Source: Clostridiales bacterium
GTDB taxonomy: Bacteria; Bacillota; Clostridia; Oscillospirales; Oscillospiraceae
Direction: 5' to 3'
Assembly (NCBI GenBank): GCA_019415645.1
Contig: DXYV01000060.1
Location: 1 to 13,272 of the forward strand
DNA: 13,272 bases
Each line of letters opens with the position of its first letter. Position 1 is the first letter of the stretch. Of this stretch, positions 1-6,744 are shown one piece after another. The notes under the pieces were generated by a model. It did not search any database. It worked only from the letters and a program-made list of their open reading frames with translations, and was not told where the DNA came from. Both the position numbers and the translations under genes were made by a program.

Positions 1-20
1 TTGGTCGGTGGGGGGTGGTT

Positions 21-93
21 GTCAGGAGGGGGAATACGAAATCCCCCTCCTGACTGCGTCTTTGGTGACTTTCTGCGCATTCAGAAAGTCACC
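21..93. repeat. Two adjacent perfect hairpins in the left intergenic region
   Basis: Positions 21-33 pair perfectly with 42-54 (13 bp stem, 8-nt loop), and 64-75 pair perfectly with 82-93 (12 bp stem, 6-nt loop). Neither is followed by a T-run, so they do not look like ordinary intrinsic terminators. A weaker hairpin lies near 143-163. Nothing in 1-185 looks coding: the open frames here have no ribosome binding site and no recognisable protein. The region lies downstream of ade, and possibly of a gene left of the window. Paired hairpins like these could be a dispersed palindromic repeat or a 3'-UTR structure. Confidence 0.6.
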
Positions 94-185
94 CCCCGGA
101 GGGTACTACCTACGGATACACGGCAGGATTGGCGGCGTACCCCTTATGGGTGCCGCACGAACAGAAAAGCCCCTTCAGCAAATAC

Positions 186-1880
186 TCAAACAAACCGGAA
201 CTGCTCCACGTCAAATACCCCCAAATCGGTGACCCGCAGCGAAGGAATCACCGGCAGAGCCAAAAAGCTCAGGGTGGTAAAGGGGTCCACGCCCTCTGCC
301 ACGCCCATGGCCCGGGCCTTGGCCAGCATAGCCTCCAGGGCGGGAAGAAATTCTTCCGTGGGGGCGGTGGACATCAGTCCGGCCGCCGCCAGGGGGAGCA
401 CTCCTTCCACCTGGCCGTCCCGGACCAGACAGTAGCCGCCGTGGACCTCTTGAAGGGTGCGGGCGGCCAGCAGCAGGTCGCTGTCGTTGTCGCCCACCAG
501 GATCAGGTTGTGGGAATCGTGGGCCACGGTGGTGCCCACCGCGCCGCGGGTCAGGCCATAGCCCCGGAGCAGGCCCACGCCCAGATGGCCGGAGGCATGG
601 TGGCGCTCCACCACCACCAGCTTGCGCAGGGTGCCGTCGGTCAGGCCGTCCCGGACCTGAGCGGGGGAGAGGTCCACCCGGCGGGTGACAATCTGCCCGG
701 GCACCAGCTCTGCCACCGGATAGGACTCCCGCTCCGGCAGGGCCAGACCGGCGGCAGTCAGGGGCGGCAGATGGACCGAGTCCAGCAGCGCGGCGGGTAC
801 CGGCGCTTCCGCGGGCCAGTCCAGCACCTGGCCACGATCCACCCGGAGCACGCCGTCCTGGTAGACCTGGACCACGGACATGGCGTTCAGGTCGTCCAGC
901 ACCACCAGGTCGGCCCGATAGCCCGGAGCCACCGCCCCCAGGTCCCGCAGCCCATAGATGCGGGCGGCGTTGAGGGTGGCCAGCTGGATGGCGGTCACCG
1001 GGTCCATGCCCAGGGCCACGGCCCGGGCCGCGTTGTGGCGGATACTCCCCTCACGCCGGAGGTCGGCCAGGTGCTTGTCGTCGGTGCAGAAGGCCAGATT
1101 GCGGGTGTCCGTGCCGTCGGCCAGAGCTCCGGTGAGCAGGTCGGTCAGGTTGCGGGAGGCGCTGCCCTCCCGCACCAGCACGGCAATGCCGGCCCGCAGC
1201 TTTTCCTTTGCCTCCGCCCAGGTGACGCTCTCGTGGTCGGTGGAAATGCCGGCGGCGGCGTAGGCTTGGAGCCCCCGGCCGGTGATGGAGGGGGCGTGAC
1301 CGTCCAGAGTTTTGCCTGTAAAGGCCTCCAGCTTGTCCAGTACCGCCGGATCACAACCGGCCACGCCGGGGTAGTTCATCATCTCACCCAGGCCCAGCAC
1401 TCTGGGATGGTCCCGGAAGGGGAGCAGATCGGCGGCCTCCAGCACGGCGCCCGCGTGTTCAAAGGGGGTGGCGGGCACGCAGGAGGGGACCTGGACGTAA
1501 TAGCGCACCGGCAGGCCCTCCGTGGCCGCCAGCATATAGGCGATGCCCTCCGCTCCGGCCACATTGGCGATCTCATGGGGATCGGTGATCAGCGTAGTCA
1601 CGCCGTGGCGCAGCTCCTCCCGGCAGTAGGCGCCGGGCAGGACCATGGAGCTCTCCACATGGCAGTGGGCGTTGAGAAAGCCCGGGGCGATATAGCGCCC
1701 CCGCACGTCCACCTGGACCGCGCCGTCGTAGTCGCCCACGCCCACGATTCGGCCGCCGTCGATGGCCACGTCGCCGGGGACCAGTTCTCCGGTGAATACG
1801 TTGACCACGGTTCCGCCCTTAAGCACCAGGGCGGGGAGACGCACCCCCAGGGCGGTTTGGATGCGCTGCGCCAGATTCAT
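186..1880 (-). CDS. ade: Adenine deaminase (Ade/AdeC, amidohydrolase family)
   Basis: Predicted cytoplasmic enzyme of 564 aa that hydrolyses adenine to hypoxanthine and ammonia in purine salvage and catabolism. The family is usually about 570-600 aa. Visible amidohydrolase signatures are the metal-binding HCHVESSM near residues 72-79, TDPHEIANV near 99-107, STDHE and FCTDDKH further on, and the family C-terminal region ending LSFLALPVIPSLRVTD. The frame stays open upstream to 2252, but the start at 1880 is preferred. It has a purine-rich GGAAAGGAAG upstream and begins MNLAQRIQTALG. The upstream ATG at 1916 has no ribosome binding site and falls inside the likely -10 box. The gene is convergent with nothing visible and separated from tadA by an inverted-repeat element. 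Hypoxanthine made here could feed a molybdenum hydroxylase, which would fit the nearby XdhC protein; that link is inferred. Confidence 0.95.
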   Translation of the reverse strand: MNLAQRIQTALGVRLPALVLKGGTVVNVFTGELVPGDVAIDGGRIVGVGDYDGAVQVDVRGRYIAPGFLNAHCHVESSMVLPGAYCREELRHGVTTLITDPHEIANVAGAEGIAYMLAATEGLPVRYYVQVPSCVPATPFEHAGAVLEAADLLPFRDHPRVLGLGEMMNYPGVAGCDPAVLDKLEAFTGKTLDGHAPSITGRGLQAYAAAGISTDHESVTWAEAKEKLRAGIAVLVREGSASRNLTDLLTGALADGTDTRNLAFCTDDKHLADLRREGSIRHNAARAVALGMDPVTAIQLATLNAARIYGLRDLGAVAPGYRADLVVLDDLNAMSVVQVYQDGVLRVDRGQVLDWPAEAPVPAALLDSVHLPPLTAAGLALPERESYPVAELVPGQIVTRRVDLSPAQVRDGLTDGTLRKLVVVERHHASGHLGVGLLRGYGLTRGAVGTTVAHDSHNLILVGDNDSDLLLAARTLQEVHGGYCLVRDGQVEGVLPLAAAGLMSTAPTEEFLPALEAMLAKARAMGVAEGVDPFTTLSFLALPVIPSLRVTDLGVFDVEQFRFV

Positions 1881-1914
1881 TCCGGCCACTTCCTTTCCAA
1901 AGGTTTCTACCTGC

Positions 1915-1943
1915 ATTGTGGAGCACCGGCCGCGGTTTGTCAA
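1915..1943 (-). promoter_or_regulatory. Probable sigma-A promoter of ade
   Basis: On the minus strand a perfect TTGACA (-35, plus-strand 1938-1943) is followed after 17 bp by CACAAT (-10, plus-strand 1915-1920). This gives a transcription start near 1908 and a leader of about 28 nt before the ATG at 1880. The short leader leaves no room for a purine riboswitch. The promoter position also argues against the longer ade reading frame. Confidence 0.6.
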
Positions 1944-2090
1944 GGAAAAGGGGGCCCTTGTGGAAAAAACGGTTGCGGCAAAAAGATTTAATACTTTTGT
2001 AACAGTTTCTTGCCTTCTTCTGTAATAACTTTTTCCTACTATAAATCCTGCAAGAAACAGTTTCATTTCATTGTATCCTCTTTTATCCTC

Positions 2091-2132
2091 AAACAAAAGC
2101 CGGACGCTTGGAGCAGCGTCCGGCTTTTGTTT
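2091..2132. terminator. Bidirectional intrinsic terminator between tadA and ade
   Basis: A perfect 18-bp stem (2091-2108 with 2115-2132) encloses a 6-nt loop. The stem has a GC-rich core flanked by A-rich bases on the left and T-rich bases on the right, so it reads as a terminator in both directions. On the minus strand it would stop tadA transcripts before ade. It lies in the middle of the inverted-repeat element. Confidence 0.7.
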
Positions 2133-2154
2133 TGCCCAAACGGGAGAAAAGGAA

Positions 2155-2180
2155 ACAGCGGCAGCTTGCGCTGCCGCTGT
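2155..2180. repeat. Perfect GC-rich hairpin inside the inverted-repeat element
   Basis: Positions 2155-2165 pair perfectly with 2170-2180 around a 4-nt loop (TTGC). There is no adjacent T-run. With the terminator hairpin at 2091-2132 it forms the core of the larger inverted repeat. Confidence 0.65.
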
Positions 2181-2311
2181 CCACAAAAGGATGGAGGATA
2201 GAATGAAAAAGAAAAAGTAGCTCTTGCAAGAATAATAGTAGGATAGATTCATTACAAAAGTTCGTGTCCAAGTATTACAATTTTGTTAAATGCGGAAAAT
2301 TTTCAGCGCAA

Positions 2312-2758
2312 TCAACGCAGGTTGTGGAAAAATTCGTGCAGCAGGGCCCGGCTCTCCTCCGCCAGCAGGCCGCCGTAGATGCGGGGCTTGTGGCCGAACC
2401 GCTCCTCAAACAGGTTGAGCACCGAGCCGCAGCAGCCGGACAGCTCTTCCTTGGCGCCGTAGCGCACGGCGGCGATTCGCGCGTTGAGGATGGCCCCGGC
2501 GCACATGGGGCAGGGCTCCAGGGTGACGTACAGGGTGCAGCCGGACAGCCGCCAGCTGCCCCGGGCGGCGCAGGCGGCGGAGATGGCCTCCACCTCGGCG
2601 TGGGCCACGGCGGAGGACGCCTCCTCCCGGCGGTTGCGGCCCTCGCCAAGGATGGCGCCGGACTCATCCACGATCACGCAGCCCACCGGCACGTCGCCGT
2701 GGGCCATAGCCTGCCGGGCCAGCTCCAGCGCCCGGCGCATATAGTCCTCATGGGTCAT
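2312..2758 (-). CDS. tadA: tRNA-specific adenosine deaminase (A34 to I34)
   Basis: Predicted cytoplasmic zinc deaminase of 148 aa, a normal family length. It converts wobble adenosine 34 of tRNA-Arg(ACG) to inosine. The catalytic zinc site is plain: HAE at residues 53-55 supplies the His ligand and the proton-shuttle Glu, and PCPMC at 82-86 supplies the two Cys ligands. GDVPVGCVIVD near residues 21-31 is also typical. The start at 2758 is preceded on the minus strand by a strong AAGGAGGA with a 6-nt spacing to ATG. Other members of the cytidine/deoxycytidylate deaminase superfamily, such as guanine deaminase, are possible, but the FF...R C-terminal end and the PCPMCAGAI context fit TadA best. 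The gene is divergent from the XdhC gene. Confidence 0.95.
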   Translation of the reverse strand: MTHEDYMRRALELARQAMAHGDVPVGCVIVDESGAILGEGRNRREEASSAVAHAEVEAISAACAARGSWRLSGCTLYVTLEPCPMCAGAILNARIAAVRYGAKEELSGCCGSVLNLFEERFGHKPRIYGGLLAEESRALLHEFFHNLR

Positions 2759-2779
2759 AGAGGTTCCTCCTTCGGCGGC

Positions 2780-2845
2780 TTGCGTCCGACCCGCCGCTGT
2801 GGTATGCTTATTTTATATCATACCAGAGGAACGCGGGGAGGGGAA
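2780..2845. promoter_or_regulatory. Overlapping face-to-face promoters for xdhC-like gene (+) and tadA (-)
   Basis: Plus strand: TTGCGT (2780-2785), 17 bp, then TATGCT (2803-2808) with an extended TGG just before it. Minus strand: TTCCCC (plus-strand 2840-2845), 17 bp, then TATGAT (plus-strand 2817-2822), again with TGG before it. The two -10 regions sit in an inverted repeat, GGTATG (2801-2806) and CATACC (2819-2824). Each predicted start site falls inside or beside the other promoter's -10 region, so the two could exclude one another. The -35 boxes are weak, so this rests mainly on the extended -10 elements. Confidence 0.45.
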
Positions 2846-2850
2846 GTCTT

Positions 2851-3594
2851 TTGGAGCGATTGATTCTCTGCGGCGGCGGCCACGTGTCGCTGGAGCTGGC
2901 TTATATGGCCGCCCGGCTGGAGTTTGATGTCCGTGTGATCGACGACCGGCCGGAATTTGCAAATACAGAGCGTTTTCCTATGGCAAAAGTATACCCGGAG
3001 GAATTTGAATCCGCCCTGAACCGGTTGGGAAGCGGCCCGGAGGACTACTTCGCCGTACTCACCCGGGGCCACGCCTGGGACACGGAGTGCGTGGCGCACA
3101 TCCTGCGCGGCTCCTTTGCCTATCTGGGGATGATCGGCAGCCGGGCCAAGGTGGCGGCGGTGCGGACCAGGCTGACGGAGCTGGGCTTTTCCCCGGAGCA
3201 GATCGACCGCATCCACGCGCCCATCGGCCTGAACCTGGGAGGACAGACGCCGGCAGAGATCGCCGTGTCCATCGCCGCCCAGCTGGTGCAGGTGCGGGCG
3301 GCCCGGGGCGGGTCCAGAGGGCCCAGCCTGGCCGGCCACGGGATGCGGGTGACCATCGTGGAAAAGCGGGGCTCCGCACCCCGGGGCGTAGGAACGGCCA
3401 TGCTGGTAACCGCGGACGGGAGCTGCACGGGCACCATCGGCGGCGGCGCGCTGGAGTTTCAGGCCCGCCAGAAAGCGCTGGAGCTGTTAAAGACGGGAGA
3501 GGACTATTACAAGGCGAGCTTCGACCTGGGCTCGGCCGCCGACCTGGGAATGGTGTGCGGCGGAACGGTGACCCTGGAGTTTACAAAACAATAG
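2851..3594 (+). CDS. XdhC/CoxI-family molybdenum hydroxylase maturation protein, domain order swapped
   Basis: Predicted protein of 247 aa. XdhC-family proteins bind molybdenum cofactor and help insert it, with its sulfido ligand, into xanthine dehydrogenase-type enzymes. Here the Rossmann-like part comes first: GGGHVSLELA at residues 8-17, VIDDRPEFAN at 29-38, YLGMIGSRAK at 91-100 and GLNLGGQTPAEIA at 126-138. The XdhC/CoxI motif part comes second: EKRGSAPRGVGTAML at 171-185, GTIGGGALE at 194-202 and GMVCGG at 233-238. E. coli XdhC has the opposite order. The start is TTG, with GGGAGGGGAAG upstream; it leads directly into the glycine-rich motif. No molybdenum hydroxylase subunit is in the window. 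Neighbouring ade suggests, but does not prove, a purine connection. A strong terminator follows. Confidence 0.85.
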   Translation: MERLILCGGGHVSLELAYMAARLEFDVRVIDDRPEFANTERFPMAKVYPEEFESALNRLGSGPEDYFAVLTRGHAWDTECVAHILRGSFAYLGMIGSRAKVAAVRTRLTELGFSPEQIDRIHAPIGLNLGGQTPAEIAVSIAAQLVQVRAARGGSRGPSLAGHGMRVTIVEKRGSAPRGVGTAMLVTADGSCTGTIGGGALEFQARQKALELLKTGEDYYKASFDLGSAADLGMVCGGTVTLEFTKQ

Positions 3595-3613
3595 CGGCAT
3601 GAGCGGCATGAAC

Positions 3614-3645
3614 GCGCGCGGGGCTGCCGCCCCGCGCGCTTTTTT
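3614..3645 (+). terminator. Strong intrinsic terminator after xdhC-like gene
   Basis: A perfect 10-bp all-GC stem (3614-3623 with 3630-3639) with a 6-nt loop is followed at once by six T residues (3640-3645). It isolates the XdhC gene from the blaI/M56 operon. Confidence 0.9.
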
Positions 3646-3689
3646 GTGAAACCTTCCGCGGCTGATCGCCGAAAATCGCTGCAAATAGG

Positions 3690-3730
3690 TTGACATTGTA
3701 GACCGCATATGATATATTTGGTCTACAATG
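3690..3730 (+). promoter_or_regulatory. blaI/M56 operon promoter with overlapping BlaI-type operator
   Basis: A consensus -35 TTGACA (3690-3695) is followed after 17 bp by TATATT (3713-3718). An inverted repeat with 11-bp perfect arms, CATTGTAGACC (3694-3704) and GGTCTACAATG (3720-3730), starts inside the -35 and runs past the -10. It contains the TGTA/TACA half-site core typical of BlaI/MecI operators. Binding of a BlaI-type dimer here would block RNA polymerase, so the operon is very probably autorepressed. Confidence 0.85.
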
Positions 3731-3751
3731 TAGAGCAAAGGAGGGAATACC

Positions 3752-4144
3752 ATGGAGCAGCAGAATGTGGAACTGACCGGCAGCGAGTGGAGCGTAATGG
3801 AATGTCTTTGGGAACAGGCACCCCGGACGGCGGTGCAGCTGGCCAAAGAGCTCACCGCCCGGGTGGGCTGGGCCAAGAGCACCACCATGACCATGCTCAC
3901 CCGCATGGAGAAGAAGGGGCTGATTGGCTATGAGGACGGCGGCCGGGCCAAACTTTACTACCCCAAGGTGGAGCGGGAGGCGGCGGCCGCCGCCGAGACC
4001 GTCTCCTTCCTGGATCGGGTGTACCGGGGGAGCATCAGCGCCATGATGTCCGCCATGACCGCCCGGGAGGCCCTGTCCCAGGCGGAGATCGAGGAGCTGT
4101 ACGCCATCCTGCGCCAGGCGGAGGGGAAGGAGGAGCGGCCGTGA
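3752..4144 (+). CDS. BlaI/MecI/CopY-family transcriptional repressor
   Basis: Cytoplasmic DNA-binding protein of 130 aa, the usual length for the family. The N-terminal winged helix runs from about residue 8 to 75. LTGSEWSVMECLWE at 9-22 is the typical opening, and the recognition helix region WAKSTTMTMLTRMEKKGLI lies at 40-58. The C-terminal part (about 80-125) is helical and should carry dimerisation. In known systems the partner BlaR1/MecR1 protease leads to repressor cleavage. ATG at 3752 follows an AAGGAGGG ribosome binding site. The stop overlaps the GTG start of the M56 gene by 4 bp, so the two are translationally coupled. The palindromic operator just upstream indicates autoregulation. 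The regulated target beyond this operon is not visible. Confidence 0.93.
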   Translation: MEQQNVELTGSEWSVMECLWEQAPRTAVQLAKELTARVGWAKSTTMTMLTRMEKKGLIGYEDGGRAKLYYPKVEREAAAAAETVSFLDRVYRGSISAMMSAMTAREALSQAEIEELYAILRQAEGKEERP

Positions 4145-6411
4145 CGGAGTGGAGCTTGACCGCATCGGTGCTGATCGTGCTGGTGCTTGGGATTCGAGCG
4201 GTGCTGAAAAACCGGATCTCCGCCCGGCTGCGGTATGCCCTCTGGGCGCTGGTGCTGGTTCGGCTGCTGGTACCGGTGACCCCCTTTTCCAGCCCGCTGA
4301 GCCTGCTCAACGCAGTGGAGGGAGGGACTGCCCCGGCGGCCGTGACCCAGAGCGGAGCGGTTTCCGCCCCAGCGGCAGAGCCTGTTTCCCCTCCGGCGGC
4401 ACAATCCGCCGGGCCGGAACCGTCCGCCGCCCCGGCGGCTCCGGCGCCTTCCTCCGAGGCAGCGCCGTCCGGAGCGCAGAGCGAGAATCCAGCGCCGCGC
4501 GCGGCCCGGTCCTGGACGGCGGCCCAGGTATTGACCGCCCTGTGGCTGGCGGGGGTGGGTATATCCGCCGCCGTGCTGCTGGGGGCCAACCTCAGCTTTG
4601 CCCGCCGGCTGCGCCGGGCCCGGAAGCCCCTGGCGGCGGACTGCCCTCTGCCCGTGTATGAGGCGGCGGTGCCCGCGCCCTGCCTGTTTGGACTGCTCCG
4701 CCCGGCGATTTATGTGACGGAAGGGCTGTCCGGGGAAGAACTGGCCCACGTCCTGGCCCATGAGTACACCCACTTCCGCCAGGGCGACCACATCTGGTCC
4801 CTGCTGCGGTCGGTCTGCGTGGCCCTCCACTGGTACAATCCCCTGGTGTGGTGGGCGGCCGCCCTGTCCCGGCGGGACGGAGAGCTGGCCTGTGACGAGG
4901 GGGCGGTGCGCCGGCTGGGCGAGGCCCGGCGGGCGGCCTATGGGCGCACCCTCATCCGCCTGAGCACCGCCAGGACCCGGCCGGGCGACCTGCTGTGTCT
5001 GGCCACCTCGCTGAGCGGGAGCCGAAGTGCGCTGCGGGAGCGGGTGATTCGACTGGCCAAGGCGCCCAGGACCCGCCTGCCGGCGGCCATCGCCCTGTGT
5101 TTGGCCTGTTTCCTGGCCGCCGGCGCCGCCTGCACCGGGGCGGAGGAGCCGTCCGCGGACCCGGCTGCGGCGGAGGCCCTGACGGTGGCGCCCCTGGAGG
5201 AGACGGTCACCAGCCGGGGCCTGACGCTGGAGCTGCGCAACGAGACCGACCGGGAATACCTGGGGGAGCGCACGGCGATCCTTCAGCGGCTGGAGGACGA
5301 GGCGTGGGTCAATCTGGCGCTGGGGGAGGGAGAACTGGATGTGCTTCCCAAGTCCGAGCCCCTGCCGGAGCTGGCTCCGGGCGAGACCATGACCATCGAC
5401 GTGGACTGGTCGGACTACTTCGGCCCCCTGGCCGGGGGGACCTACCGCATCGTCCTGAATCTGAGCAGCCGGCCGGCCGCGGATTCGGAGGGGACGTGGA
5501 CGGCGGAGACCTGTTCCGGCACCTTCACCGTGGGCAGCGGCGCGGACACCGGGATGGACCGGACGCCCACGGCCTGCCAGACCCAGTGGTATGCCCTGGA
5601 GCTTCCAACAGACATCGAGGTCAGCGCGGGTGAGCGCGGCGCATCCTTCCTGTATAATGGTCAGGTGGTGGGCGGCGTGGACTATTTCACCTGCGTGGGA
5701 ATCCAAGCGGCGGCGGAGCGCGGAGAAGCGGTGGACCTGGCGGTGCAGACGGTGGTGGACAACCTGTTCGACCCCAGCGCCTGGTCTGTGACCGGCAGCG
5801 CCCCGGCGGTGGAAGGGGCCATGTGCCAGATGGAGGCGGTGGGGGAGACCCTCACCTATGAGGCCTACGGGTTTTGCTCCGCGCCCCACGGCTTTTACCG
5901 GCTGTGGCTGGATGAGAGCGTGTTTGACGCGGCAGAGCGCCTGGCCATTGCCGCCACGTTCACGGTGCTGGCCGACCCCTATGAGGACGACCTGGAGGGC
6001 TATGTGACCGCCACGGCGGAGGAAGCTGCGGCCATCCGGGCCCAGGGACCCGAGACCGGCGGCGCGCCCCAGGAGGTGATGGACCTGGTTGAGGCCTACT
6101 GGAACGCGGCCCCCCTGGTGGAGCGCCTCCACTTCGAATCGCGTGAAGTGGAAGCGGCCTGGGAGGTGCCCACGGAAACCACAGACTGGCTGATTCGCCG
6201 GGTGGAGGCGGTCAACGACAGGCTGTGGGCGGTGACGCTGCTGCATGAGACGCCCCACACCGCCGGATTTTATAAGGAGATCTACCAGTTTGTGGGCTGG
6301 ATCGACGGGGCCTGGCAGTTGATGATCAACGTGGAACAGGTGCCCGACGACCTGCGGGATCAGCTGGATGTATCCCGGTACGATTACCACAACGTCCCCG
6401 GCGTCTTATAA
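4141..6411 (+). CDS. M56-family (BlaR1/MecR1-type) membrane metallopeptidase with Ig-like C-terminal region
   Basis: Predicted membrane protein of 756 aa starting at GTG, coupled to the repressor gene. Hydrophobic segments lie near residues 6-22, 32-48, 124-148 and 313-330. Between the second and third is a low-complexity Ala/Pro/Ser stretch (about 62-120). The cytosolic zinc protease core has HEYTH at 207-211 and the third ligand region ACDE at 250-253. After the last membrane segment, LAAGAAC ends at Cys331. The exported part then holds an Ig-like region (about 355-465) with LELRNETDREY and GGTYRIVLNL, followed by two further regions (about 480-625 and 650-756) that I do not recognise. The penicillin-binding SxxK sensor domain of true BlaR1 is not seen. 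The protein probably senses an envelope signal other than beta-lactam binding and relieves repression. A degraded second copy lies downstream. Confidence 0.88.
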   Translation: MTEWSLTASVLIVLVLGIRAVLKNRISARLRYALWALVLVRLLVPVTPFSSPLSLLNAVEGGTAPAAVTQSGAVSAPAAEPVSPPAAQSAGPEPSAAPAAPAPSSEAAPSGAQSENPAPRAARSWTAAQVLTALWLAGVGISAAVLLGANLSFARRLRRARKPLAADCPLPVYEAAVPAPCLFGLLRPAIYVTEGLSGEELAHVLAHEYTHFRQGDHIWSLLRSVCVALHWYNPLVWWAAALSRRDGELACDEGAVRRLGEARRAAYGRTLIRLSTARTRPGDLLCLATSLSGSRSALRERVIRLAKAPRTRLPAAIALCLACFLAAGAACTGAEEPSADPAAAEALTVAPLEETVTSRGLTLELRNETDREYLGERTAILQRLEDEAWVNLALGEGELDVLPKSEPLPELAPGETMTIDVDWSDYFGPLAGGTYRIVLNLSSRPAADSEGTWTAETCSGTFTVGSGADTGMDRTPTACQTQWYALELPTDIEVSAGERGASFLYNGQVVGGVDYFTCVGIQAAAERGEAVDLAVQTVVDNLFDPSAWSVTGSAPAVEGAMCQMEAVGETLTYEAYGFCSAPHGFYRLWLDESVFDAAERLAIAATFTVLADPYEDDLEGYVTATAEEAAAIRAQGPETGGAPQEVMDLVEAYWNAAPLVERLHFESREVEAAWEVPTETTDWLIRRVEAVNDRLWAVTLLHETPHTAGFYKEIYQFVGWIDGAWQLMINVEQVPDDLRDQLDVSRYDYHNVPGVL

Positions 6412-6430
6412 AGCGTCAGTAGGTATAAAG

Positions 6431-6471
6431 CAGACCAGGGCCGGACGGCAATGCCGTCCGGCCCTGGTCTG
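6431..6471 (+). terminator. Terminator-like perfect hairpin after the M56 gene (copy A)
   Basis: Positions 6431-6450 are the exact reverse complement of 6452-6471, giving a 20-bp palindrome around one base. The expected T-run is missing: the sequence passes directly into a fragment of the M56 gene, so the tail was probably lost in a rearrangement. A near-identical hairpin (copy B) occurs at 7121-7163 with a short T-run. Confidence 0.6.
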
Positions 6472-6558
6472 GTACACCCCTTGGTATGGTGGGCGGCCGA
6501 CCCGTCCCGGCGGGACGGAGAGCTGGCCTGCGATAAGGGGGCAGTGCGCCGGCCGGGA
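6470..6558 (+). pseudogene. Fragment of a second M56 peptidase gene (zinc-ligand helix region)
   Basis: These bases align with 4831-4920 of the intact M56 gene, roughly 87% identical, with one deleted base (frameshift) and mostly transition changes. The segment corresponds to WYNPLVWWAA through RRLG, about residues 231-260. The third zinc-ligand codon has changed from Glu to Lys (TGCGATAAG, C-D-K). The fragment begins exactly at the end of the upstream hairpin, with a few bases of microhomology (CTGG/TGG), which marks a recombination junction. It cannot make a product. Confidence 0.85.
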
Positions 6559-6599
6559 TGTTTAATTATTGTCTTCATATACAAAATTTTCAAAATATA

Positions 6600-6627
6600 T
6601 TGCATTACACCCCAAATGTGATATAAT
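6600..6627 (+). promoter_or_regulatory. Likely promoter of the zinc-ribbon gene
   Basis: TTGCAT (6600-6605), 16 bp, then a perfect TATAAT (6622-6627) preceded by an extended TGA. It lies in the AT-rich insert and would drive the small downstream gene. The leader to the chosen ATG would be about 110 nt. Confidence 0.55.
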
Positions 6628-6744
6628 CCGTTCACATGGAACGAAAACGCATTGTTCCCTTATTATATTGGGGGAGAACTATGGCCGAATGATACTTACC
6701 CGCAGGTGAAAAGTTATACCGAAACAGCGAGGTTTCTACTCAAG

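Larger units (their letters stand above)
1988..2277. repeat. Imperfect long inverted-repeat (MITE-like) element between ade and tadA
   Basis: Two arms are related as inverted copies. The block at 2035-2054 matches the reverse complement of 2223-2242 at 17 of 20 positions. TTCATTGTATCCTC (about 2067-2080) matches the reverse complement of GAGGATAGAATGAA (2194-2207) at 13 of 14. CTTTTGTAA near 1994 matches TTACAAAAG near 2252-2260, and TAATACTT near 1989 is mirrored by AAGTATTA near 2270. The arms are AT-rich in a GC-rich neighbourhood and enclose two perfect GC-rich hairpins. No transposase is present. Open frames through it on both strands resemble each other only because of the symmetry and show no protein hallmarks. 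A non-autonomous mobile element or a large structured RNA are the main options. Confidence 0.55.

Noticed and set aside
129..1991. Long plus-strand open frame of 620 codons
   Set aside because: It is antisense to adenine deaminase, is rich in Gly/His/Gln as expected of a GC-rich shadow frame, and has no protein motif.
1881..2040. Purine riboswitch upstream of ade
   Set aside because: The promoter leaves only about 28 nt of leader, and no purine-aptamer stem-loop pattern is visible.
1881..2252. N-terminal extension of ade to residue 688
   Set aside because: It runs through the ade promoter, a terminator hairpin and the inverted-repeat element; family homology starts at MNLAQRIQ.
3958..6390. 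Minus-strand 810-codon open frame opposite the M56 gene
   Set aside because: Shadow frame of a GC-rich gene; the plus strand shows clear repressor and peptidase motifs and coupled translation.
6681..6692. ATG with a good GGGGAGA site inside the zinc-ribbon leader
   Set aside because: It reads only three codons (M-A-E) before a stop and is out of frame with the zinc ribbon. A tiny leader peptide is conceivable, but there is no supporting evidence.
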